Source of the DNA: Acidobacteriota bacterium
GTDB lineage: Bacteria; Acidobacteriota; Blastocatellia; Pyrinomonadales; Pyrinomonadaceae
Reading direction: 5' to 3'
Length of the DNA stretch: 55,496 nt
NCBI GenBank assembly: GCA_023391155.1
Contig: JAEWBM010000149.1
Coordinates: 1-55,496 of the forward strand
Shown: positions 31,997-40,392 of the stretch, piece by piece
Position numbering within the stretch: position 1 is the first letter of the stretch
How the letters are laid out: the number at the start of each line of letters is the position of its first letter
Translations under genes and position numbers: made by a program
The notes under the pieces: model-generated
Databases searched by the model: none
The model's input: only the letters and a program-made list of their open reading frames with translations
Told to the model about the DNA's origin: nothing

Positions 31997-33142
31997 ATGA
32001 GCACCAACATTCAACCCATTCTCGATAAGGCAGTTGGCGGCGAAAGGCTCTCTGCCGAAGATTGCACTACGCTGCTCGAATCAGACGATTTTGTGCGCAT
32101 CGGTCTCGCCGCTCACGAGATCCGCAGGCGGAAAAATCCTACCGATGTCGTCACGTACATAATCGACCGCAACATCAATTATACGAACGTTTGCAATGTG
32201 GTCTGCACATTCTGCGCGTTTTATCGCCGGCCGGGTAAACCCGACACCTACGTCCACTCGATCGACGAGATCTGTAAACGGATCGATGAGACCATTGCCC
32301 TCGGCGGGACGGGCGTTTTGATGCAGGGAGGCCTGCACCCGGAATTTAATATCGAGTGGTACGAAGACCTGCTTCGCACGCTCCACGCGAAATATCCGAA
32401 CTTTCAGCTGCACTGCTTTTCGCCACCCGAGATACACAATATTTCGCTCATCTCAAAGCTTGATTACCGCACCATAATGGAGCGTCTGAAGGACGCCGGG
32501 CTGAATTCGATGCCGGGCGGCGGTGGTGAGATACTTGACGACGAGGTGCGAAAGCGCGTCTCGACCAAATGCACCACCCAGGAATGGCTCGATGTTATGC
32601 GTGCCGCGCACGAAGTGGGGCTCCGCACAACGGCGACGATGATGTTTGGCATCGGCGATCGTGTCGAGCATCGCGTCCGTCACCTCGAGCGCCTTCGCGA
32701 CCTGCAGGACGACACCGGCGGCTTCACAGCCTTCATCCCGTGGACGTTTCAGCGCGAAAACACCGCTCTCGGCCGCAAGATCACCGAGGAGCCGACAGGA
32801 ATCGATTACCTGAAAATGCTCTCGGTTTCGCGGCTTTTCCTCGACAACATTCAGCATATTCAATCATCGTGGCTGACGCAGGGAATTCGGCTCGGCCAAG
32901 CCGCGCTTCGCTTCGGTGCCGATGATATGGGCTCGATAATGATCGAAGAAAACGTTGTCTCCGCCGCCGGCGCCCACAATGAGGCGAATGAGCGCGACCT
33001 CCGCTACCAGATCCGCGAGGCCGGCTTCAGCCCCCAACAACGCGACATTCTCTACAACTACATCAACCGCCCCGACGTTGATGGACTGGATACAAGCGAT
33101 TCGATGAAACTGAAGCAATTAAGTGTGGCGTTTGCAGATTGA
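31997..33142 (+). CDS. mqnC: Cyclic dehypoxanthinyl futalosine synthase (radical SAM)
   Basis: MqnC uses S-adenosylmethionine and a [4Fe-4S] cluster to cyclise dehypoxanthinyl futalosine in menaquinone synthesis. The 381-aa product carries the radical SAM motif C-x3-C-x2-C (Cys66, Cys70, Cys73) in NVCNVVCTFCAFYRRPG, preceded by VTYIIDRNINYTN as in MqnC/MqnE/CofH proteins. GGLHPEFNIEWYEDLL and NSMPGGGGEILDDEVR complete the identification; MqnC rather than MqnE is favoured by the GKPDTYVHS segment following the cluster. Length is normal. With mqnA nearby it shows that this organism makes menaquinone by the futalosine route. Confidence 0.94.
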   Translation: MSTNIQPILDKAVGGERLSAEDCTTLLESDDFVRIGLAAHEIRRRKNPTDVVTYIIDRNINYTNVCNVVCTFCAFYRRPGKPDTYVHSIDEICKRIDETIALGGTGVLMQGGLHPEFNIEWYEDLLRTLHAKYPNFQLHCFSPPEIHNISLISKLDYRTIMERLKDAGLNSMPGGGGEILDDEVRKRVSTKCTTQEWLDVMRAAHEVGLRTTATMMFGIGDRVEHRVRHLERLRDLQDDTGGFTAFIPWTFQRENTALGRKITEEPTGIDYLKMLSVSRLFLDNIQHIQSSWLTQGIRLGQAALRFGADDMGSIMIEENVVSAAGAHNEANERDLRYQIREAGFSPQQRDILYNYINRPDVDGLDTSDSMKLKQLSVAFAD

Positions 33143-33176
33143 GTGGGGGATAAAAACTTCCTAAGAACGAATTATC

Positions 33177-33206
33177 TTGTCAACTTGTCAAGCACTCTGA
33201 TAAGAT
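33177..33206 (+). promoter_or_regulatory. Promoter of the Phd-VapC pair
   Basis: TTGTCA (33177-33182), an 18-bp spacer and TAAGAT (33201-33206) form a plausible sigma-70 promoter. The hexamer TTGTCA is repeated at 33185-33190. The GTG start of the antitoxin is only 7 bp beyond the -10 box, so the mRNA would be essentially leaderless. Confidence 0.55.
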
Positions 33207-33212
33207 CGAATT

Positions 33213-33455
33213 GTGAAAAACCTGCAAGTCGGCGAGTTTAAAGCAAATTTTTCTGAGGTGCTTGAAAAGGTGCAGCAGGGCGAAAGCTTTGGGATCGTTT
33301 ACGGAAAAAATAAGAAATTAGTTGCCGAGATCAATCCTCCACAGTCTCGTAAAAAGGGCAAGAAGAGAAAATTCGGGATCCTCGACGGCAAAGTCAAGAT
33401 CACCATCTCCGATGACTTTAAGATAACCGAGGAAGAACTTCTTGCGCTCAGATGA
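33213..33455 (+). CDS. Phd/YefM-type antitoxin
   Basis: The 80-aa product begins at GTG 33213 with MKNLQVGEFKANFSEVLEKVQQG, the classic Phd/YefM/StbD N-terminal fold that binds DNA as a dimer, followed by GIVYGKNKKLVAEI and a basic, lysine-rich linker (KKGKKRK). Its C-terminal acidic tail (FKITEEELLALR) would wrap the toxin. It overlaps vapC by 4 bp (ATGA, 33452-33455). Promoter elements directly abut the GTG, suggesting a leaderless transcript, and the repeated TTGTCA could be its operator. Confidence 0.9.
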   Translation: MKNLQVGEFKANFSEVLEKVQQGESFGIVYGKNKKLVAEINPPQSRKKGKKRKFGILDGKVKITISDDFKITEEELLALR

Positions 33456-33853
33456 GATTCTTGTTAGACACGCACGTCTTTCTCTGGAAACTAGCTGATT
33501 CCAGTAGGATTGCTCCAAAGGTATTGGCTGAGACCGAAGATCCAAAGAACGATCTGTTTCTCAGTGCCGTCAGCCTTTGGGAGATCGCAATAAAAACTCG
33601 GGTGGGAAAACTCGACCTTGGTGGGTTATCCCCTAAAGATCTAATAGACCTGGCCAGTGAAATGGATATCGCGACGATTCCGTTGGAAGCGGAAGAGGCC
33701 GTAGGCTATGCGGAGCTTGACGGCCCGGATCACTCCGACCCCTTTGACCGAATGCTTGTTCAGCAGGCGATCAGCCGAGGCCTAACTCTTGTTACCGCAG
33801 ATAAAAATATTGCGAAATTCACAAGGGTCGGATTGAAGGTTTTGTGGAAATGA
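33452..33853 (+). CDS. VapC-family PIN-domain toxin
   Basis: The 133-aa product is a PIN-domain RNase, usually cutting tRNA or rRNA to stop translation. The acidic active-site residues are in place: Asp6 in MRFLLDTHVFLW, the Glu in SAVSLWEIAIK, the Asp in HSDPFDRMLVQQA and the Asp in TLVTADKNI. All the expected PIN motifs are intact and length is normal, unlike the ParE gene at 7.5 kb. It is translationally coupled to the Phd antitoxin gene. The DUF1801 gene follows after 34 bp. Confidence 0.93.
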   Translation: MRFLLDTHVFLWKLADSSRIAPKVLAETEDPKNDLFLSAVSLWEIAIKTRVGKLDLGGLSPKDLIDLASEMDIATIPLEAEEAVGYAELDGPDHSDPFDRMLVQQAISRGLTLVTADKNIAKFTRVGLKVLWK

Positions 33854-33887
33854 TCTGCTTGCTCTACTCGATCAGGAAGAACTAAGA

Positions 33888-34244
33888 GTGGGTTCGCCAT
33901 TACCGCCAAAAGACATCGACGACTACATCTCGCGGTTCCCGCCTGAGGTGCAGGCGATCCTCAAGAAGGTCAGGTCGACGATCAGCGAGGCGGTCCCTGA
34001 GGCCACCGAGGGGATCAGCTATCAGATCCCGACCTATAAGATCGACGGCAAGAATCTGATCCATTTTGCGGCCTTCAAACATCACGTCAGCGTTTATCCC
34101 GCTCCTCGTTCAGCACCGGAGCTCGAAGCCGAGCTCTTAAAATATAAGGGCGGCAAGGGTACGGTCCGGTTTCCTCTAGATGGGCCAATACCTTATGAAC
34201 TGATCTCGCGCATTGCCCGATACCTTTTCGATACCCGCCCTTAG
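33888..34244 (+). CDS. DUF1801 iron-chaperone-like protein
   Basis: The 118-aa product matches the YdhG/DUF1801 group: KDIDDYISRFPPEVQAILKK, AVPEATEGISYQIPTYKIDG, the LIHFAAFKHHVSVYP strand and the LLKYKGGKGTVRFPLDGPIP segment. It starts at GTG 33888. Members have a frataxin-like fold; a few have been proposed as iron chaperones, but that is not shown here. It is in the same direction as vapC and may share its transcript. It is a different branch from the DUF1801 gene at 10527. Confidence 0.92.
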   Translation: MGSPLPPKDIDDYISRFPPEVQAILKKVRSTISEAVPEATEGISYQIPTYKIDGKNLIHFAAFKHHVSVYPAPRSAPELEAELLKYKGGKGTVRFPLDGPIPYELISRIARYLFDTRP

Positions 34245-34357
34245 CCTAAGTATCCGCCGGAGTTATTCAATAAATTTCGGTTCGCTGCAATACAGTAATC
34301 GGTTCCCCCCGCTCTCTATCATAAACTTGGCTAAAGCCGCCGAGGGGTTCAAGGTTT

Positions 34358-35404
34358 ATGAAGATCGCGCAGATTGCTCCGCTTTATGAGAGCGTCCCGC
34401 CGAAATATTACGGCGGTACCGAACGGGTCGTTTCCTGGTTAACCGAAGAATTGGTAAGGCAAGGACATGACGTAACGCTCTTCGCCAGCGGAGATTCTGA
34501 AACGTCGGCAAAGCTGGTCCCCGGTTCGCCTCGGTCATTGCGGCTCGACAAAGGCTGTATAGACCAACTGGCGCACCACATCTTAATGCTTGAAAATTTT
34601 TACCAGCGGGCAGGCGATTTTGACGTTGCGCACTTTCATGTCGATTACCTGCACTATCCGCTGACGCGTCGGCAGTTGACGTCGCATGTCACGACGCTTC
34701 ACGGCCGGCTCGATATACCCGACCTTCAGCCGCTCTATCGCGAATTCAGCGATATGCCGGTCGTGTCAATTTCAAATGCTCAGCGTGAGCCGCTGCCCGA
34801 CGCCAACTGGCAGGGGACGGTCTATCATGGATTGCCGCGGGACCTCTTTAGCTTTCATCCCGAGCCGGGGAGCTATTTTGCTTTCCTCGGGCGGATCTCG
34901 CCCGAGAAGCGCGTTGACCGGGCGATCGAGATCGCTCGGCGGGTGGGCATACCGCTCAAGATCGCTGCCAAGATCGATGCCATCGATCAGCAATATTTCA
35001 AGGCAGTGGTCGAGCCGCTTTTGCCTGAACCTTTTGTCGAATATATTGGAGAGGTCGGCGGCCGTGAGAAAGAAAAGTTTTTGGGCAATGCTTTTGCGCT
35101 GCTGTTCCCGATCGATTGGCCGGAACCATTTGGCCTGGTAATGATCGAGGCGATGGCATGCGGCACACCGATCATAGCCTATCGGCGCGGCTCGGTTCCC
35201 GAAGTCATGGAAGAGGACGAGACAGGCTTTATGGTCACGAATTTAAGAGAAGCGGTCGCAGCGGCAAAGAAGATCTCTGGCCTTAGCAGACGCAGATGCC
35301 GGGATGTCTTCGAAGAGCGATTCACGGCCGAAAGAATGGTAAAAGATTATCTTCGGATCTACGACGGCATGGCCCAAGCGAACACTGCAGCAGCAGGAGG
35401 ATAG
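34358..35404 (+). CDS. GT4-family glycosyltransferase
   Basis: The 348-aa product has the GT-B fold of family 4. The N-terminal domain starts MKIAQIAPLYESVPPKYYGG with GGTERVVSWLTEELVRQGHDV. The C-terminal domain holds FLGRISPEKRVDRAIEIAR and the sugar-nucleotide box PFGLVMIEAMACGTPIIA (E-x7-E type), ending in VPEVMEEDETGFMV. Such enzymes transfer a sugar from a nucleotide donor. The donor and acceptor are unknown, but the gene directly precedes (3-bp gap) a glycogen-debranching-type enzyme, so an alpha-glucan or sugar-storage role is plausible. GAGGGG lies about 11 bp before the ATG. Confidence 0.94.
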   Translation: MKIAQIAPLYESVPPKYYGGTERVVSWLTEELVRQGHDVTLFASGDSETSAKLVPGSPRSLRLDKGCIDQLAHHILMLENFYQRAGDFDVAHFHVDYLHYPLTRRQLTSHVTTLHGRLDIPDLQPLYREFSDMPVVSISNAQREPLPDANWQGTVYHGLPRDLFSFHPEPGSYFAFLGRISPEKRVDRAIEIARRVGIPLKIAAKIDAIDQQYFKAVVEPLLPEPFVEYIGEVGGREKEKFLGNAFALLFPIDWPEPFGLVMIEAMACGTPIIAYRRGSVPEVMEEDETGFMVTNLREAVAAAKKISGLSRRRCRDVFEERFTAERMVKDYLRIYDGMAQANTAAAGG

Positions 35405-35407
35405 CCG

Positions 35408-37597
35408 ATGGCAGAGGAAGTCATTTCCTTCAGCGACCATTATTACATTCTCTCCACATCCCCCCGCATCGATGATCGTACAAGTGCCCTCAAGCACGGC
35501 GATACCTACGCGCTTTTTAACCGGTTCGGCGATATCGAAAAGTTCGGCTCGGGCGAACTCGGCATCTATCATCACGACACACGTTATATATCGCGGCTAG
35601 CGATGAAACTCGAGGGCCGGCGGCCGCTGCTGCTAAGCTCAACCGTTCGCGACGACAACATCGCGATGGTCGTCAACGCGATGAATCCTGACATCCGCAA
35701 CGGCGACGACGTTCTAACCGAACGCGGCAGCGTGCACATCTTCCGCTCAAAGTTCATCTTTGAGGGCACTTATTACGAACGGATCACCATTCAGGATTAC
35801 AGCTGGTCGCCCGTCAGCCTTCGTTTCGCAATTGAATTCGACGCAGATTTTGCCGACATTTTCGAGGTCCGCGGAACGACGCGGGAAAAACGGGGTCCGT
35901 CACCAACGTCGAAGATAGAAAATGACGCAGTCGAATTTGAATACCACGGCTTGGACGGCCGCTATCGCCGTGCCCGAATATGCTTTAACGAGATCCCGGA
36001 GCGACTCGACGAACATGAAGCAGATTTTCGGATCGATCTGGAAGCCGGCGGCGTCAAAGAACTTCAAGTTGCTGTTTCCTGTGAACTCGGCAGCGTCGAT
36101 GAAAAGCTTGCCGCCGCCTGTAGGCCTCAGGATTACCGCGACTCGCTTCAGAGCACACTGGCCGCGCGGCAAAAGAGCCGCGAACATCGGCCGGAAATAA
36201 CCACCTCGAACGACCGTTTCAACCTCTGGCTGAGCCGCTCCCGTGCCGACCTCGACATGCTCCGCACCGAAACCCCTTTCGGCGCCTATCCTTACGCGGG
36301 CGTGCCGTGGTACTGCACCGCCTTCGGGCGGGACGGGATAATCACCGCGCTCCAGACGCTCAGTTTCAAGCCGGATCTCGCGCGAGGTGTGTTGACCTAT
36401 CTTGCCGCGACGCAGGCCGAGGTAGAAGATCCCCAACGCGACGCGGAACCCGGCAAGATACTTCACGAAACCCGTGCCTGCGAAATGGCGGCAACGGGTG
36501 AGGTGCCGTTCGGCCGCTACTACGGAACGATCGATGCGACTCCACTTTTTGTGCTTTTGGCCGGCGAATATTTTCAGCGAACCGGTGACCTCGATTTTGC
36601 CCGCAGCATTTGGCCGAACGTTCTTCGAGCATTGGCGTGGATCAAAGATTACGGCGACATCGATGGCGACGGGTTTGTCGAATACATCCGCCGCTCCCCT
36701 CACGGTCTTACGCAGCAGGGCTGGAAAGATTCGCACGATTCTATCTTTCATTCGAACGGCGAATTTGCCGAGCCGCCGATCGCTTTATGCGAGGTTCAGG
36801 GATATGTCTATGCCGGTAAGAACGTCGCGGCGACGATGGCCGCCGCACTCGGCGAGCCGCGCCTGGCAAAACAACTTGAGGCTGAGGCTGAGGAACTGCG
36901 GGTCAAATTTGAAGACGCCTTTTGGTGCGAAGATATCTCCACATACGCGATCGCGCTTGACGGCGAAAAGCGCCCCGTCGAGATCAGTGCCTCGAACGCA
37001 GGCCATTGCCTCTATGCGGGGATCGCAACCCCGGAACGCGCGCACCGTGTCGCCGAAACGCTGACCGCCCCTGCGTCCTTTTCAGGCTGGGGCATACGCA
37101 CCGTCGCCGAGGGCCAGGCTCGCTACAACCCGATGTCCTATCACAACGGGTCGATCTGGCCGCATGACAACTCCATGATCGCCGCAGGATTCGGCAGATA
37201 CGGGATGTCCTGTGAACCAGCCATGATACTCAACGGCCTTTTGGACGCGAGTGTCTTTTTTGATCTTCATCGATTGCCGGAGCTATTTTGCGGTTTCGCG
37301 CGTCGTCCCGGCGAGGCACCGATCCTTTACCCGGTTGCGTGTGCCCCGCAAGCGTGGGCATCGGGAGCTGTATTCCAACTGCTCACGGCTTGTCTCGGGC
37401 TAAGCGTACTCGCAGGCGAGCGAAAAGTGGTCTTTCGTAGCCCGTCACTGCCCGAAACTCTCGGCCGCGTCTCGATCACCGGACTTCGAGTGGGCGATGC
37501 ATCGCTGGACCTTGAGGCTAATCTTCACCGCGAGGGCGACGTCAGCATAAATGTTTTGAAACGCAGCGGAGACGTCGAGGTCGTCGTTGTAAAATAA
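35408..37597 (+). CDS. Amylo-alpha-1,6-glucosidase (GDE-type)
   Basis: The 729-aa product has the N-terminal GDE_N_bis-type domain (HYYILSTSPRIDDRTSALKHG, LFNRFGDIEKFGSGELGIYH) and a C-terminal (alpha/alpha)6 glucosidase domain (YPYAGVPWYCTAFGRDGIIT, GTIDATPLFVLLAGEYF, CLYAGIAT, YNPMSYHNGSIWPHDNSMIA). Enzymes of this group hydrolyse alpha-1,6-linked glucose at branch points of glycogen or related glucans, or act on other alpha-glucosides; no signal peptide is seen. Only 3 bp separates it from the GT4 gene, so the two form one operon. The SRPBCC gene's ATG follows its stop codon immediately. Confidence 0.93.
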   Translation: MAEEVISFSDHYYILSTSPRIDDRTSALKHGDTYALFNRFGDIEKFGSGELGIYHHDTRYISRLAMKLEGRRPLLLSSTVRDDNIAMVVNAMNPDIRNGDDVLTERGSVHIFRSKFIFEGTYYERITIQDYSWSPVSLRFAIEFDADFADIFEVRGTTREKRGPSPTSKIENDAVEFEYHGLDGRYRRARICFNEIPERLDEHEADFRIDLEAGGVKELQVAVSCELGSVDEKLAAACRPQDYRDSLQSTLAARQKSREHRPEITTSNDRFNLWLSRSRADLDMLRTETPFGAYPYAGVPWYCTAFGRDGIITALQTLSFKPDLARGVLTYLAATQAEVEDPQRDAEPGKILHETRACEMAATGEVPFGRYYGTIDATPLFVLLAGEYFQRTGDLDFARSIWPNVLRALAWIKDYGDIDGDGFVEYIRRSPHGLTQQGWKDSHDSIFHSNGEFAEPPIALCEVQGYVYAGKNVAATMAAALGEPRLAKQLEAEAEELRVKFEDAFWCEDISTYAIALDGEKRPVEISASNAGHCLYAGIATPERAHRVAETLTAPASFSGWGIRTVAEGQARYNPMSYHNGSIWPHDNSMIAAGFGRYGMSCEPAMILNGLLDASVFFDLHRLPELFCGFARRPGEAPILYPVACAPQAWASGAVFQLLTACLGLSVLAGERKVVFRSPSLPETLGRVSITGLRVGDASLDLEANLHREGDVSINVLKRSGDVEVVVVK

Positions 37598-38020
37598 ATG
37601 TACGCCCTCATTCTTGAGACCGAGATCGCCGCACCGCCGGAAAAATGCTTCGCGCTCTTGCGAGATCCGCGGCTCCACAACGACAAACCGGCCCGGCATG
37701 AAGGCGAATTCGGCCTTGGCCAGATCGTAAGTTTTCCCAGCCGGTTCGTCGGCTTTGACACCACGCTTACTGTCGAAGTAACGCGTTTCGAACCACCGCA
37801 TTTGATGGTCGACGAAATTCGCGAAGGTATCTTTCGGGAGTTTCAACATCGCCATGAATTCCGTTCGATCGCGGCCGGCACGCTGATGATAGACACGGTT
37901 GCGTGGATGCTGCCATTTGGCCCGATCGGCCGCGTGTTCAACGGTATCGTTGAGGCCCGGCTGCGTTCGGTGATCGGCACACGAAACGCGCGGCTTAAGG
38001 GGTTGGCCGAAACAGATTGA
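37598..38020 (+). CDS. SRPBCC-superfamily (START-like) protein
   Basis: The 140-aa product has the SRPBCC/START-like pattern: MYALILETEIAAPPEKCFALL (first strand and helix), GQIVSFPSRFVGFDTTLTVEV, FREFQHRHEFRSIAAGTLMID and a long C-terminal helix (FGPIGRVFNGIVEARLRSVI). These proteins make a deep hydrophobic pocket for small ligands such as lipids, but ligand and role here are unknown. Its ATG directly follows the stop codon of the glucosidase gene (37595-37597), showing strong coupling to that operon. Confidence 0.92.
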   Translation: MYALILETEIAAPPEKCFALLRDPRLHNDKPARHEGEFGLGQIVSFPSRFVGFDTTLTVEVTRFEPPHLMVDEIREGIFREFQHRHEFRSIAAGTLMIDTVAWMLPFGPIGRVFNGIVEARLRSVIGTRNARLKGLAETD

Positions 38021-38053
38021 TTTGACGGCCAGGGCGGGGGTATATTAGCGGCA

Positions 38054-38389
38054 ATGCTGCCTAAGGCCATCGCTTTTGTTATTACCGTCGCTATTAACCT
38101 CGTCATCGGTGCCATATGTCTTTTCTTTCTTCTTATGGCACTGAACGGTTTTCACGAAAGCGATGCTAATTGGGGCATCGGCGCGTTTCTGTTGACCGTG
38201 TTGTTCGCCTCGGCGGGCACCGCTCTTGCCGCCGCCGGAGCAGTTCACCTTATGATGTCGCGTAAAAAATGGGGCGCCGCATTTTCGCTCGCTGTCTTTG
38301 TTCCTCTGTTTGTAATTGTCGGCGGCACGATCAACTCTGCCGGTATCGTGATCGGAGCCCTTGTCGCGGATATAGCACGCGGAATGTAA
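38054..38389 (+). CDS. Small three-helix membrane protein, unknown
   Basis: The 111-aa product is almost entirely hydrophobic, with helices near residues 5-29, 43-67 and 76-103, and no recognised domain. Short charged loops (NGFHESDANWG and MMSRKKWG) separate the helices. The function is unknown. It lies 33 bp past the SRPBCC gene and 3 bp before the DUF962 gene, so co-transcription with the latter is likely. Confidence 0.82.
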   Translation: MLPKAIAFVITVAINLVIGAICLFFLLMALNGFHESDANWGIGAFLLTVLFASAGTALAAAGAVHLMMSRKKWGAAFSLAVFVPLFVIVGGTINSAGIVIGALVADIARGM

Positions 38390-38392
38390 GAC

Positions 38393-38716
38393 ATGAAGAG
38401 CTACGCTGAATTCTGGGAATTTTACGTGTTGGAGCACTCAAAGCCCGCCACGCGTGCGCTGCACTTTGTCGGCACCTCTCTAGGATTGATCCTTTTAGCG
38501 TGGTTCATTTGGCGGGGAACTTGGTACTACTTCCCGCTATCGCTGGTCGTTGGCTATGCCTTCGCCTGGTTCGCCCACTTCGCAGTGGAAAAGAATCGGC
38601 CCGCTACCTTCAAATATCCCCTCTGGTCCTTCATTTCAGATTACAAGATGATGTGGTTTATGCTCACCGGGCGGATGGGCCGTGAGGTCGAGCGTGTTAA
38701 AACGTCAACGCGGTAA
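38393..38716 (+). CDS. DUF962/Mpo1-like membrane protein
   Basis: The 107-aa product matches DUF962: MKSYAEFWEFYVLEHSKPA, NAT-like RALHFVGTSLGL, two transmembrane helices, FAWFAHFAVEKNRPATFKYP and SDYKMMWFMLTGRM. The conserved His residues (HSKP, HFVG, HFAVE) are those of Mpo1-like proteins, where yeast Mpo1 is a dioxygenase in fatty-acid alpha-oxidation; the same activity is an inference here. It follows a small membrane gene by 3 bp. Its 3' end overlaps the convergent esterase gene by 12 bp. Confidence 0.92.
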   Translation: MKSYAEFWEFYVLEHSKPATRALHFVGTSLGLILLAWFIWRGTWYYFPLSLVVGYAFAWFAHFAVEKNRPATFKYPLWSFISDYKMMWFMLTGRMGREVERVKTSTR

Positions 38717-39712
38717 CCGTTCCGAGATCAATTCGAGTGATCGATCATATCGATACGTAATATTGAAATGCCCGTCGTCAAATTCTTCGTGGAAGTGATC
38801 GACGCCGTGCTGTGTTAACTTGCGGCTCAGCACGCGAGCACCGATATCCAGATTAAACTCGTCCTTTGTTCCCGCATCGATGAAAAGCAGGTTCAAGCTC
38901 TTCAAGTTTTCCACATGTTTTTCCACAAGGCGCACGGGGTCGTGCGCCAGCCATCGTGCCCAGACATCCTCGCGGATCTCGCCTGTCTCTTGATCAAAGG
39001 GCATGTCGATGCCGGCTCCATTGGGTGAGTAACACGCCGCCATTCCGATCGTGTTGAGGGCCGCGTGAAAATCCTTCGGCTTCCGTTCCTCCGCCCATAA
39101 CCGCTTCATATATTCGGCCGGGTCGCCTTTGATCGCACGGAAAGCGGCCGGGAAATCACTCGGATAACAATATTCGAAATAGGCATCCCCACTCGTCGAG
39201 CAGACCAAGCCGAAGATGTCAGAGTGCCGCAGGCCCATGATCAAGGCGCCGTACCCGCCCGACGATTTGCCCATCACGGCACGTGCATCGCGGGTCGCTG
39301 AGGTGCGAAAGTTCTCATCAACAAACGGCACCAGCTCCTCTACCAGGTAATCCTCGTACCGACCCGTCGCCGTCGAGTTTATGTACTGAGACCCGCCATA
39401 GTATGTAAAGCAATCCGGCATGACGGCGATCATGGGACGGATCCGCCCGTTCGAAATAAGCCGGTCCATCCGCTCCGCCAGATTCGGAGCAAAGGCATTG
39501 TCGTTGAGCAGCATCCGCCCGCGGCCGGTAAATCCCGTGAGGCAGAAAACGACCGGATATGCCTCCGTGCCCGCGTCATATCCGGCCGGTAGATAGACGT
39601 GCAGATCGCGAACATGCGGGTCGCCGGGAGCGTTGCCCTCGAGCACCTTGCTTTCGTGCCGCATCGACACGACAGTTCCTTGCGTTTGATCAGGTTGGGT
39701 CATACTATTCAT
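38705..39712 (-). CDS. Esterase-family alpha/beta hydrolase (EstD/FGH-like)
   Basis: The 335-aa product has the esterase-D fold (PF00756): YDAGTEAYPVVFCLTGFTG, a G-x-S-x-G nucleophile elbow VMGKSSGGYGALIMGL with the Ser between two Gly, and a late FNITYRYDRSLELI with a C-terminal His. No signal peptide is seen. Family members include S-formylglutathione hydrolases, mycolyltransferases and feruloyl esterases; substrate is unknown. I chose ATG 39712, since the longer frame starting at 39769 overlaps the divergent DUF2721 gene. It converges with DUF962 and is divergent to DUF2721. Confidence 0.9.
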   Translation of the reverse strand: MNSMTQPDQTQGTVVSMRHESKVLEGNAPGDPHVRDLHVYLPAGYDAGTEAYPVVFCLTGFTGRGRMLLNDNAFAPNLAERMDRLISNGRIRPMIAVMPDCFTYYGGSQYINSTATGRYEDYLVEELVPFVDENFRTSATRDARAVMGKSSGGYGALIMGLRHSDIFGLVCSTSGDAYFEYCYPSDFPAAFRAIKGDPAEYMKRLWAEERKPKDFHAALNTIGMAACYSPNGAGIDMPFDQETGEIREDVWARWLAHDPVRLVEKHVENLKSLNLLFIDAGTKDEFNLDIGARVLSRKLTQHGVDHFHEEFDDGHFNITYRYDRSLELISERLPR

Positions 39713-39759
39713 TGATACCGGCAAGAGGCCGCTGAAATTGCTCAGATAGAATAATCGAT

Positions 39760-40392
39760 ATGTTTGCATCAGGCGACTTGGTTGAGGTTGATCCTCGCGC
39801 TCTTAGCTCGACGATCGAGTTTTTGACGGCGATGATCACGCCCGCGCTGCTGATCTCGGCGACCGGTTCGCTCGTGCTTTCAACATCGACCAGGCTCGGC
39901 CGTGTGGTGGATCGGGTTCGCGACCTGGAACGCCGGTTGAGCGAGCTGATCACCGTGGAGGATAAATCTGCGATACCCCTTTACGAAAAGCGGGTCGACA
40001 CCGTCGTCGCCCTGCTCGACAAGGTAACGAGCCGGGCACGCATTCTGCAGCGCGCGATGGGCACGTTTTATTACGGGCTGGGGTTTTTTGTCCTAACGAG
40101 CGTCACCATCGCGCTGGTCGGCATCTTTCCCGCCGTCTATCGCTGGCTGCCCATCCCGATCGGAATAGTCGGCATAATGTATCTGGCATGGGGGAGCTAT
40201 CTTATGCTGCGTGAAACCCGCATGGCCACGGCAACCGTTAACGCCGAGATGGATTTCACTTGGGCTCTGGCCGAGGCGGTGGCGCCGAAAGAGGTGATCG
40301 GCAAGTATACTTATAATGTTCATGGCCGACGAAGATTTCGTTCCAAAGCATCAGGTGCTCCTGCGGGAGAACAAGCTCCGCGAGAGGGTTGA
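39760..40392 (+). CDS. DUF2721 membrane protein
   Basis: The 210-aa product belongs to DUF2721: STIEFLTAMITPALLISATG, a loop TSTRLGRVVDRVRDLERRLSEL and a three-helix core (ARILQRAMGTFYYGLGFFVL, IALVGIFPAVY, PIPIGIVGIMYLAWG). Function is unknown. The final 25 or so residues (from about 186) are basic, low-complexity and unlike the family. They are encoded where this gene overlaps the start of the radical SAM gene by 71 bp, so the true protein may end earlier in relatives. Confidence 0.88.
   Translation: MFASGDLVEVDPRALSSTIEFLTAMITPALLISATGSLVLSTSTRLGRVVDRVRDLERRLSELITVEDKSAIPLYEKRVDTVVALLDKVTSRARILQRAMGTFYYGLGFFVLTSVTIALVGIFPAVYRWLPIPIGIVGIMYLAWGSYLMLRETRMATATVNAEMDFTWALAEAVAPKEVIGKYTYNVHGRRRFRSKASGAPAGEQAPREG

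Noticed and set aside
35900..36751. 283-codon minus-strand frame inside the glucosidase gene
   Set aside because: Shadow of the GC-rich coding strand, with no motif and no ribosome site.
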